From positions 17,776,021 through 17,840,020 of the forward strand of contig CM052362.1 in assembly GCA_028551475.1 (NCBI GenBank): a stretch of 64,000 nucleotides of DNA. Direction: 5' to 3'. Origin of the DNA: Casuarina equisetifolia (lineage: Eukaryota > Streptophyta > Magnoliopsida > Fagales > Casuarinaceae). The notes under the pieces are model-generated. The model was not told the origin of the DNA. It did no database searches and saw only the letters and a list, made by a program, of their open reading frames with translations. The translations under genes were made by a program, and so were the position numbers. Each line of letters starts with the position of its first letter. The first letter of the stretch is position 1. Shown here piece after piece: positions 10,386 through 20,513 of this stretch.

Positions 10386-13006
10386 GTTAGCATTCTACTT
10401 CATTTGCCACAAGCATTAAACTATGACAATAAATTTAATTATTAGATATGAAAAAATAAGGAAAATATATGTAAGTAAATGACAAGAGACTATTGTCTAA
10501 GATTCTCTATCACTAACACAAATTCACACATTAAAGACTCCAAGATTTTCTACCAATAAGCACATCTATCATCATTTATTATCATTTATTGTATTGATTA
10601 GGAATTGTGTATGAAATGAAAATATAGTTGTGTTTTATAATAATAAATGAAATCTTATCTTCAATAACATGCTTTACTCTTACATGATATTGTAACAAGG
10701 CCGGTTGGCCATGTGATAATGGCAATTCTAATCATGTTTTGTTCCTGCAGTTTTGTTTATGCTAGAATTCTAATATTCACTTGCACGCATCTAATCATGT
10801 TTTTCAACACTAACAATACGAAGTTCGCCGTTGAAGTGAATACAAAAACACTAGACAAGAAAATGAACATATCAGAAGAAATCCTAACCAAGGCGATGTT
10901 GTAGATCACATAATATATTACTCTAATTGCCATTTGAGAGAGGTCTTGATCCTGGGCCAGAGATTCTCCAGCAACATTTTCAGATCATAACAACTCTTGG
11001 GTCATGGCCTGCATTTGCAAAGATTGATTCAAGCAATGGTTGCTAGATTTATGCTTCGGTCTATCTTTGTAAATGCAGGCCATGACCCAAGTCGACTTTA
11101 CCTAAAAACTCAAGCTGGATTTTTTGCCATTACTCTGGCTTCTTGCTGTCCTCAACTGAAGGCCTACCAATATACTCTTTGTAGAAAATTACATATTAGA
11201 AAGTTAGTTTTGTTGTATTGACTAATTTGCAAAATTTAGAATGTCACAACTTGGTTTATATTTTTGAGGCCCAAGTGTGTATGGTCATTCCTTAATTTTG
11301 AAATATTCCTAAATTATTGGTCTTAAAAAAAAATTCCTTGTAGTAAAGTTCATTAACTCTTTATTTTGCTTGTGTCAAAGAAAGAAACACAACAAAAATA
11401 AATAACGATCCTTCTTATGTTCATGTTACAATGCTAGAACATCCTAAGACGTGGAATAACTTAAAACTAAAGATGAAAGAAAGTTGTTCGTGAATCAAGA
11501 AATAGAGCAATATTTCAAAGCAAGCGACAACTTGGCTCGAGGCACTAGCATTTCGTGTAGATCCCAAGTCTTTTGAATCCGTCTGTGATGAGTATATGTG
11601 AAGCAAGGACTTAGGGATCGGTTTCCAACACAGGTTCAAGCCAATGACTCTTCAGTTGAGGCCATTTTGACTAAGGTTGTTTCTTTTTTGTTTATTTACC
11701 TCTGCTTACATTAGACTGTTATTTTTGTAATTAGCCCATACCTATGTAAATTAAGGAAATTGGGTACAAAGTCTTGAATTACACATGAAATTTTCTAATT
11801 ACTTGATAAATATTAAACTAATTATGTTAAGTGTTGGAGACAAATTTCATATTAGAAAAATATGATTATTGGATAATATTTAAATATAAAAATATCATCT
11901 TAACCCATTTGTTAACTTTTAGGTTGGATTATGAACATATTTTTAATATGACATCAAAACTAATGTTGATCTATTGTAACTTTTGTTTAATTCAACCTTA
12001 AGCTCTTAAAATATGTTCAATATATAAAGAGCTATCTATTTCATCCCATGTAGCCTTAAAATTAAAACATGCTCAATACCTAAAATAATATTAAAAGCAA
12101 AAGTTTCATAGTAAACTAGCTTTTGGTTTAAGCCCTAAACCTACTTTTAATTTTAAGTATATAGTCAAAATCCTCATTAAAATGAAATACTTAAGGAAGA
12201 AATAAGTTATTAAAAAAATTTCAAAATTTGAATCCAAGAAAGTATCTCCGTGCAAAGTCCATGATTTTATCGATGAATGAATGTATTTTCTGTTACATGA
12301 AATTTATAGTATATATTAACTTTGATGCATAAACTATGTTTAAGCTCATTTTCTTATTCTTTATTCTTTTCTTGCCTTAAAAAAAATATTTATGTTCATA
12401 TCCTCATAACTTAAGTTAATAATTCTATCACTTAACCAGCTAACTTAATAATGAGTTAGTAGAAATTTCAATAAAGTATGAGGTTCAATAGATTGAATGA
12501 TTGAATCTATTTTTTTTTTTTTTAAAAAAAAAAGGGCCCTTGGCCTACTCTCAAAAGTGTAAATAATAAAAAATTTTAAAAATAAAAAGCTAGATAATTC
12601 TCAAATAACTCAAAAAGAAAAACTTTAAGTATTTCTAAACATCCTTTTTGTTTGTTTATTTAAAAAAATTATTTTTCATTATGATTTATTTTTTGAGACA
12701 ACTGAAAATGGTATTTATTTGTTCCAGTTTTCTTTATCGTTGCCTTGAATTGTATTAAGAATATTATTAATTACTAGTAATATGATCTTCTTTATTATAG
12801 TTTTTATAAATCGAATTAAAATAACTAAAAAGAAAAGAAGGGCACTTCTGGAAATCCGTCCAACGGTCGACAACAGGCCTGTCTACATGTTAAACCCAGC
12901 CCAAATCCTTCAGTTGCTTACCCTTCAAGTTCTTGCCGTGCTCACGCGCTCTCTGCTCTCTTTTTCGTCAATCGTTTGTTTCTCTTTCCGAGTTTCTGCC
13001 TTCAAA
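10386..13006. other. AT-rich intergenic region with a hairpin and a coding-like relic
   Basis: No intact gene. It holds the long inverted repeat at 10996-11091 (listed separately). At 11440-11690 the plus strand reads like a protein in two frames joined by a shift near 11600. A T-run followed by an A-run at about 12510-12532 can fold on itself. The last 150 bases are the presumed promoter of the Agenet gene. Confidence 0.5.
10996..11091. repeat. 29-bp inverted repeat (candidate small-RNA hairpin), 38-nt loop
   Basis: Arms 10996-11024 and 11063-11091 are reverse complements except for one position, which is a G-U pair in a plus-strand transcript. The 29-nt stem would therefore be fully paired as RNA. 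The loop is 38 nt. I do not recognise a known mature miRNA in either arm. It could be a young MIRNA locus, a short interfering hairpin, or the trace of an inverted duplication or MITE. Confidence 0.7.
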
Positions 13007-13420
13007 ATGGAGTTTTTCTTGCGGGATGACGTCGAGGTTTGCAGCAAAGAAGATGGGTTCTTGGGTTCCTACTTTCCAGCCACGGTGATCGCAAAATATG
13101 GGAACAGCACCTACGCAGTTCGGTACAAGACCCTTCTGACGGAAGATGAATCTCAGCCGCTGGTCGAGGTCGTCGGCGCCGACGAGATCAGGCCTGAGCC
13201 TCCTGTCGTTCAGCCATCTGGGTTTGATTTATACCAAGAGGTTGATGCTTTTGATAACGATGGTTGGTGGGTGGGCCAGGTTACCGGCAGGAAAGACTCT
13301 AGGTACTACGTGTTCTTTAAGACTTACGGCAGTGAAATTGCGTACCCATTTTCTCAGTTGAGGGTTCATCTTGAATGGGACGGTGGTATTTGGGTTTCTT
13401 CCTGGAAAAGAGCGCTTTGA
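13007..13420 (+). CDS. Tandem Agenet/Tudor-like domain protein, single exon, 137 aa
   Basis: The ATG at 13007 begins MEFFLRDDVEVCSKEDG. The open frame upstream of it reads like leader sequence, so this internal ATG is preferred. The protein is two consecutive Agenet repeats. The first (about 3-70) has the pattern VEVCSKEDGFLGSYFPATVI...YAVRYKTL. The second (about 75-135) has DLYQEVDAFDNDGWWVGQVTG...YYVFFKTYGSEIAYPFSQLRVHLEW. Agenet domains are plant Tudor-like folds of the Royal superfamily, found in chromatin readers and DUF724 proteins. This copy is short, with no DUF724 tail or BAH domain, so it is a stand-alone two-repeat protein. A histone or other ligand is inference only. Confidence 0.85.
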   Translation: MEFFLRDDVEVCSKEDGFLGSYFPATVIAKYGNSTYAVRYKTLLTEDESQPLVEVVGADEIRPEPPVVQPSGFDLYQEVDAFDNDGWWVGQVTGRKDSRYYVFFKTYGSEIAYPFSQLRVHLEWDGGIWVSSWKRAL

Positions 13421-13984
13421 TCCTCTCTTTCGTGCTCGGAGATGAGTTTTTGATCCAAAACTATCGTAAATTTGTGGGAGGTTTCCACCGTCTCTTAAAC
13501 GTTGTATTGCAGTAACTTGTAAAGACAGTAATGAAGTTTTGTAGATGGTTTTATCAGCTTTTGATTTTAATTGAATAGCCATCTGAATTTTCATTACCGT
13601 GTTTGTTGAATGTGAAACATTTGTTATATCATTAACATTCAAGGAAAAAAGTAACAAAATTGCCACCGCCAGCGGTGGAAGTCCAGAAAGGCCATTTCTT
13701 GAGGGACTTTGAGGGGCAAAATGAATTTTAGTTCCAAAGGAGTTCAAATTTCTAATTATCACCTAACTAATTCCAGGTTATTTCTAATTATTATTTATTC
13801 TACTACAATGCTACGAAACAACCATATCCGATCTTGAAGAATGCCCTTCTATTAGAAAAGAAGACTGCAGTAAAAGCATCATCTACATTAGTTATTTTGG
13901 TTGAGGCATTAAGCACAAGCTAGTTGGGAACTGTCTGCAACAGGAGTAGATGAGAAAACACAGATTTATTACAAGCGAGGCCTC

Positions 13985-14161
13985 TCACTTCATTTTTGCT
14001 TCCTTAAAGAGAACATGACGATTCACACGAGGGTCATACTTCCGAAACTCCAGCTTCTCAGTTATCTTTGTAGGTTTCCTCTTGACGTAGAAGAACCCAG
14101 TCCCAGCAGTTGACACAAGTCGGATGAAAATAGAAGCAGCCTTCTTCTTCTTGTCTCCCAT
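13985..14161 (-). CDS. Ribosomal protein L33 (organellar bL33, mitochondrial-type), 58 aa
   Basis: The minus-strand ORF starts [20 protein letters not shown] and ends [10 protein letters not shown]. It covers the complete bL33 fold, including [28 protein letters not shown]. Plant nuclear L33 genes of this N-terminal type (MGDKKKKA) encode the large-subunit protein of the mitochondrial ribosome. There is no long cleavable presequence; the basic N-terminus may serve for import. The coding sequence is one exon. A spliced leader exon near 15485-15560 is likely, placing the promoter between this gene and NDUFA8. No frame damage is visible. Confidence 0.93.
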   Translation of the reverse strand: MGDKKKKAASIFIRLVSTAGTGFFYVKRKPTKITEKLEFRKYDPRVNRHVLFKEAKMK

Positions 14162-15484
14162 TCCTTACCATCCACAGCAGGAAACAAAAGAATTCAATTA
14201 ACAGAGAAGATATGTTCTAGAATGCGCAGTAAGAGGGATAGCAATCATTAGTCCAAGAACATTTGTTCACTTTTCACCATAAATGGTTTTGAAGTGCAAG
14301 CATGTGACACTTAATAGAAATTCCCCTCCGAAAGAAACAAAGGGGAGAGGAGGGGATTAAGATCCTGCAGAGTTTCTAGGCAACTCTTATAGTTCTAAAA
14401 TTCTAGTCATCATCTCCAACAAACTGTTCAAATTTAATATTTGATCACTAATAACCACTAACAGATCCTTAATTTTTCTTTAATTCACTGAACTTTTGAA
14501 TTAGCCCAAAGAACACGAAAAATAGTAAGGACATGAATGTGAGTGAGGCTAAAGGAAAACACATGCATAGACAACTATCTAGCTAACAAAAATCGTATAT
14601 AAAATAACCCAAAACGACATTTTGTCCACTCTCATAAAAACCTTAATTGAAGAGATTATGCAAACACAGACATTTGAAACTTCAAGAAGCCAAAACATGT
14701 TTAGATCTAAATGAGAAACAGAAAAAGACTCTAGACATAAGTCTAGTTACCCAAGCGGAAAGAGCAAAATAACATCAAAATATGAAAGAAAGAACTGAAC
14801 TTTAAGAGGCACATATCGAAACAAATCTCTTAGCGCCAACAAGATTCAGCCGATGATAATGTTGACATAGAAACAGGAAAAGCACGCCGCACCAATGGTT
14901 ACAAACCTATTCCACCATAATCTACAGTCAATTAAGGGAAGGGGCAACTCAAAAGGTTTCAGAAGACAAACCTAGAAATCAAGCTCTATGCGGCAGGTGA
15001 ACCCAGGAAGCTAAGTGGATTAGGTCGCAACGAGTTTGCCATTTAAGGCGAAAATTCTAATGGACAGTTCCTGTGAAGAAAGCCCAGGCCCGTGCAAGAC
15101 GTGGGGGCACAGCTAACCAGGGATTCCACTCATCCTGATTAGGCTTTTGATCCCCTCGACGATGACGACGACGACGACGACAACATCATTTCAAGAGCCC
15201 AGGGCGACTCCACCTATTCCACCAATACCGCAATCCTATGCATTTCGATGTAATTACGCAATTAATTTCTAAAGGTACTTGCGATTAACCACTAGACAGA
15301 AGCAACATTTTGAAGTTGCTTCAGAAGAACACTTCCAATTCCAGGGAAAAGATCATCCTCACTAGCAATTTTTCAACTAGGAAATTTATCACTACTAAGG
15401 AGCTTCCTCATTTAATCAAAAACAGTAACAGGGAAAGAAAAGAAGAATAGGCAAAAGTAACTGATGAAAATTTGACATACATAC
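14162..15484 (-). other. Probable long 5'-UTR intron of the L33 gene
   Basis: On the minus strand a good donor (CG then GTATGTATG) at 15484 follows a leader rich in AAACCCT-type motifs. A possible acceptor (GTAAG then GAATGGGAG) lies just before the L33 start. The stretch between carries no other gene. It contains a (GAC)n microsatellite at 15158-15181. Exact splice sites need transcript evidence. Confidence 0.45.
15158..15181. repeat. (GAC)n microsatellite
   Basis: Eight units, one imperfect (GAT), in the putative leader intron of the L33 gene. Confidence 0.9.
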
Positions 15485-15915
15485 CGTTTGATCTATGCAA
15501 AACCCTCGCGTTTCGAAGGCAATAGCACCAAAAACCCTAGCGAAAAAAGAGGGCTTGCAGAGTTAAGAAGTCCCTCCCGAAAAAAGATTAAAATAAAAAG
15601 CACCACACAAAGACAAAACTAGCCTTGCATTTTCATTTAATTACTAGCAGCGCGACTTATCGCCAAGGCGCACGTTAGCCCAGTTGGCCTCCTCTTGCAG
15701 AAGGCACTGCTGTCTAAGTTGAGAGCTCATATTTGCTTCCTCGGCTGAGAAAAAACTCCTTCAGGTCGGAGTGAAAGGTAGAAGTTTTCATTTCCTTATA
15801 ATCTTCCTACGGGGTTTTCTCCAATTTCTTTTCTCGGGAACCACACAAAATGCAAGTGCTTCTTTTTTCTCAAGAGGTTTTTGGCTGCGTATCTTCAGAT
15901 TGATCGGAAGAGGAT
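15485..15915. promoter_or_regulatory. Shared divergent promoter between L33 (-) and NDUFA8 (+)
   Basis: The L33 leader exon (about 15485-15560, minus) and the NDUFA8 start at 15916 face away from each other, so both transcription starts must lie in a few hundred bases. The L33 leader carries AAAACCCTAG at 15530-15540, a telo-box-like element common in plant ribosomal-protein promoters. No clear TATA box is seen, which fits a TATA-less housekeeping bidirectional promoter. Confidence 0.6.
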
Positions 15916-18900
15916 ATGGCGAGCGCAGTGGATGCAGCGGGAGATCCGATCCCGACGTCGGCGGTGCTGACAGCTTCGTCGAAGCACATAGCACTGAGGT
16001 GCCAATCGGAGAACGTGGCCTTCCTCAAGTGCAAGAAGAAAGACCCTAACCCCGAGAAGTGCCTCGACAAAGGCCAGCAAGTCACTCGCTGCGTCCTTGG
16101 CCTGTAAAACCAACCTCTCTATCTTTTTCCTTCTTTTTTTTTTGTTTGATTTGGTTGTGTTTCCTGATTTATAGTAGTTTGTTCTTTGTTTGGATGCTGA
16201 GAAAATGTCAGAGAAGATACGAAATCTCACTGTTGATCTTGGATTTTTCGTGATTTGAGACCGTAGGGAAAGTTAATGGAAAATCATTTTTATTGTGTAA
16301 ATTATAGACAATAAAATTATCGGACGTAAATGAATTCTGAGGTTTCTTTCGTTACCTTTTTTTTGTCTCCCTCCTTTTCGGCATTCTCGGCGACTTGAGA
16401 ATTTTTTGTTGTTGTTATTCTTATTCCTCTTAAACAAACTTTTTTTGGTCTATGTAATACGGCTACATTTCAGGCAATGTAGTAATGTTGACTAAGGCAT
16501 TAATTCTTTTTCTGCTTTTTTTCATTTGGAATTTTACGTCTGTAGAATCATAGCTGGCTATTAAACATTTTTTAGATTGGTTTAACAAATTTTTCCATTA
16601 ATGCAACTTCTGTTTTGAGCTAAATTAATATAAATCCACGTCACGATGGTCGAGGGAAGGCTCTTAGTTCATCCCATGTATCTTCTTATTGGTTTGGTGT
16701 TGCATCTCCTTTTGACCAAACTGACAATGCATTTTATTTTAATCTTAAAGTATGAGCAAGATTGGGGGATTTTACAAGTGACATTGGACTTTTTTTCTAT
16801 CTTTCGTTCACTTTGGTATGAGGATCACTTAGTGAAATAAACTGTTAGGTTACTCTTGACAACAATTTGAAACAATTCTATTCCGCTTTTGTCAGAGTTT
16901 TAGTCATGGGGCAGAAACCTTGAAGTGAGTCATAGGAAAACACTCCCTGAAACTAAATAGATTTTTATTTTCTTTAACAGAAATGTTATCAGTCAATCAT
17001 GATGGAAGCTTGAATTTATTTTTAAACAACTTAACCCATGATTGGTTCTTTTTCCTTAATATATTGTCTTTGCTCCTATTATATTTGATGAAACTACCCT
17101 CTTTTTTAATGCAAGTGGTATCCCCTAAATTTTCTCCTTTGTTCTCTTTCCTTTTTCTCATATTTTATGGCTTTCAAAATAAAGATAAAGAACAAAGACA
17201 TTGAATCCATACATTAGGTTGTAGTTGGATACTAAGAAAGGTGGAAGAAGATGCTGTTACAGCACTAGTTAACTTCCAGCATAATTCTCTACGTTTGTTT
17301 GCATGCAATTCTTACTTGCTGGGAAGAAGTCTGCCATAGTGTCCTAAACCCTGAATGAGAAATATTGAGTTGTTAGACAATGTATCATAGCTGTAAGTTG
17401 AAAATAACAACCTCACTCTTAAACAATGTGTTCATGACGATATGGCTATCTCTAGCCCGTTTGGTTGGTTATGAGGCTTAGTTGAGTTAAGTTGATAAAT
17501 GTTACAGAAACAGTACAACATCTTATATATAGTCTCCTGCTGTGACATTTGATTGCAGATGATCTCTGGTATAGTGCCTTCACAAGGTGAATTTTCAATC
17601 TAGGTTCATCATATGTATTTGTTTACCTTATTTATAATTTTCTGCTCAAGGTTTAGTATCTGGTCTTCAGTATCTTTTCTTTCATCAAGCCATGTGATGC
17701 ATGATACTGAAGTTGGACATTTTTATTAGAATATGGGTAAAATATTTGGAATAGCTGTGATGTGCAACATGAACTGAGGTGCGTTGTAAGTGGTATATAT
17801 CAAGTGAACTTGATTGTGATGACGTGACTTGATTTTGATCAGCCACCCTGCTCTTTTTTTTTGAACATTTACTCTGTTCTTCCCTCAACTTATTTACTCG
17901 AGTCATTCAAAATCTTCATTTTTAAGTTATTCAGCTAATGCCAGGGCTTGTTGTAGCTCATTGTTGGAACTCCTAATAGCTTGAAAGAAATTATCCAATA
18001 GTGAGTAGTTACTGTGGAGTTCTCCCTATCAATCTCTGGTTCTCAAATAACTAACTATTAAATTACTAGATTGCACACTTTCTCATACTTCTGATTCATC
18101 TGATGGTGCCAGTGCCTGTTGTAGCTCATTGCTGGAACTCCTTTTAGCTTCAGACGAAATTATCCAATTGTTATTAGTTACTCTGGAGCTTTCCCTCTAA
18201 TCTTTTCTTTCTGGCCTGTAGAGTTCTGAATCTCATCTAGTGGATCTTAACACTGAGCTGTCTTATCTTAGGTAGTCTTTTCCTAACTTGACGGAGAGGT
18301 TCAGATTAGGTGGAGAAGCTATCCAAAAGCTTACCTTGATCTGTCTTCAACAAACACACACAGAACACAACCCCCCCCCCCCCTCCCCCCCCCCTCTTTC
18401 TTCTTCTCCCTCCCACAGCTTTTCTTCTTCACGTTTCCCCCCCTCCTCCCTGGGTGCCCTTCCTATGTGATGTTAGTTTTCAGAAGCTCCGGAACTACTA
18501 GTACTTCCTAATTTTTCACGTTTCGTTTTCCGTATTTGTTTATTAGAATAGGATATTTGACGATCCAACCTCTCCATTAAGCTACTATGAGCTCAGTAGG
18601 TTTTCTTTTATGTTGCAAATTTTGCTGCCATGTAATCACATTGTGTTTTGGCGTTCACTCAACAATTCGTGGGTAAAATATTACATCACTTACCATTCAA
18701 ATTGCATAATTTTTTGTGGTTCTTGTACGAAATATTCTAATAGAAATTAGAAGACTTCCTATTCGATCATGAACTTGAAAATGCATAGAAAGTATTATAT
18801 TTGTCCGCTTCGATAATGTTGGAAACTTTTGTGCCGTGCAGGCTGAAAGATCTTCACCAGAGATGCACAAAAGAGATGGATGATTATGTTGGATGTATGT

Positions 18901-18974
18901 ATTATCACACAAACGAGTTTGATTTATGTCGCAAAGAGCAGCAAGCATTTGAGAAAGCCTGCCCTTTGGAGTGA
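15916..18974 (+). CDS. NADH dehydrogenase (ubiquinone) 1 alpha subcomplex subunit 8 (NDUFA8), 2 exons, 106 aa
   Basis: Exon 1 is 15916-16103 and exon 2 is 18842-18974; the 2.7-kb intron has GT-AG ends and splits a Leu codon. The spliced protein MASAVDAAGDPIPTSAVLTA...EKACPLE has eight cysteines: Cys29-x9-Cys39, Cys49-x9-Cys59, Cys71-x9-Cys81 and Cys92-x10-Cys103. This is the twin-CHCH pattern of the complex I accessory subunit NDUFA8. Such proteins lack a presequence and are trapped in the mitochondrial intermembrane space by the Mia40 disulfide relay. The length equals that of the Arabidopsis homologues, as I recall. Its head-to-head neighbour L33 is also a mitochondrial-function gene. The intron contains a diverged tandem repeat and a C-rich tract. 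Confidence 0.95.
17941..18203. repeat. Two diverged direct repeats (period 168 bp) in the NDUFA8 intron
   Basis: About 95 bp beginning CCAGGGCTTGTTGTAGCTC at 17941 recurs from 18109 as CCAGTGCCTGTTGTAGCTC. Matching continues through AACTCCT, AGCTT, AAATTATCCAAT and AGTTACT. This is a local segmental duplication inside the intron. Confidence 0.8.
18371..18394. repeat. Poly-C tract with one T
   Basis: Twenty-four bases, all C except one T, in a pyrimidine-rich part of the NDUFA8 intron. The complementary strand is G-rich. Confidence 0.95.
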
Positions 18975-20513
18975 AACAAACAAGCCCAATCTCGTTGTCG
19001 CAATAATGTGGACAGTTTGCGTTGAGCAAGTACTGTTGTTCATACAGTCTAAATGGAACTAGTTTGATCAACATGGATATTCTCAACCATTTTGCATGTT
19101 CAGTATTCAAATTTTCCAGCGGAAATGCTTCCAAGCAGGACTTTGTTACCCTCTCGCACTGGATAATTGTTTGTCTATTTTTTTGAAAGATGCAATGACC
19201 ACTGTTTACCCTCTGGTTGTTAATAATAACTTATAAGAACTGAGGCATCAGCCCCAATTGCGCTGTTTGAGGCCCCTTGGTAACTTAGATGCCATACATT
19301 CCATAAGCGCAATTCAAATGGAAACCGAAGCTACGGTCGTATATAACGTTTTCTGTTTCCTTGATATAAGCATATTGGGGTTCCCTTCATAATCTCTGAT
19401 GGAATCATGAGAATTTTATCCATTTTTGGCCCGTAAAAATGAATCTCTCTCTTTTTCAACCTACTTATAATTACAAGCAACGACATTTTTATCCGACCCG
19501 TAGAACTTCCGTAGATATTCTTCCTTCGATTGGTAAAGAGGAGATTACCGCATCCAAGCCGCCATGGTACCAAGAGGTAAAATTCTTGGAAAGATCGAGT
19601 TACTGTTCATCATTCGGTTGATGGTCCTAAAAGCAAAAGTATCACAAAATAAAACGAAGAAGGGCAGCATTGGCACCACTAATGAATAAACATTGTAGTA
19701 ATCAAAAACATACAGATGCAAGCGGGCAGCTACATCAAATTATGCAACATCACAAACCAACTGATAATCATATGTACGGGTGATGGCACCAGTTACTGCT
19801 TATATAAGGGCTAAGTTGTACGTCGTTCACAGCCATTTATGCAAAATAACTTAATCTACAATTTGCAATTTATACAACAATTTCTCCGTTTTCACAATGT
19901 AGGTAATGGTGACTTGATCATGCAGGGCTCTGTAAAACCCAAAGCAGGGAATGATCTTCAAGAAACAAACCAAGTAAAATAAACGTTTCGATGCTCTAAA
20001 AATTACAAGCACCCATTGCATAATTTAAAGGACTAAATCTGACAAAACACAAACATACAGTAACGTAAGTCTAACACTGCTCCCGCCCTTTCAGAACTAA
20101 AAGCACAATTCTCGTCCAGCCACGACAATTCTCAAAGTATGCTCCAAACCAGTGAAGAGCAACAAAGGAGAGATATCAGCGAGGACTGCAAAGAAAAAAC
20201 TCAAAGAAAGTCACTTTTCTTCAATTAACCAATGGGAAATAGATAAAGAAAAGTTGTCCCCAAAGAATTGCACTAAGGAACAGGCAAAACTACGTTGCCC
20301 CCATTCCAAATGATGCCACATTGCATGACACATGCAGAGTAAATTATTACATTTATTCACAAAATCAATTACACAAATATAGGTTATTGAATAAAAAACA
20401 TAGAAGACCCAAGATGGTGAGTGCAAAATAGCTGTGTATATTAGATAGCACTTTGAGTGTTTCAATGCCATCTCATAGAAAACTCAATCATGAATACTAA
20501 CTAGAAAAATGCT
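18975..20513. other. Tail-to-tail spacer between NDUFA8 and SCL28
   Basis: It should hold the 3' UTRs of both convergent genes. A minus-strand open frame at 19331-19573 reads 80 codons but matches nothing I recognise. No RNA gene or repeat boundary was seen. Confidence 0.4.

Noticed and set aside
19331-19573. 80-codon minus-strand open frame between NDUFA8 and SCL28
   Set aside because: It has a basic composition but no family I recognise, no upstream promoter signal, and lies in a tail-to-tail 3' UTR interval. A plastid or mitochondrial insertion was considered but could not be supported.
19560-19600. Resemblance to the 18S rRNA motif AGAGGTGAAATTCTTGGA
   Set aside because: Only about 18 bases match and one differs. 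The flanking sequence does not continue as rRNA, so this is treated as coincidence.
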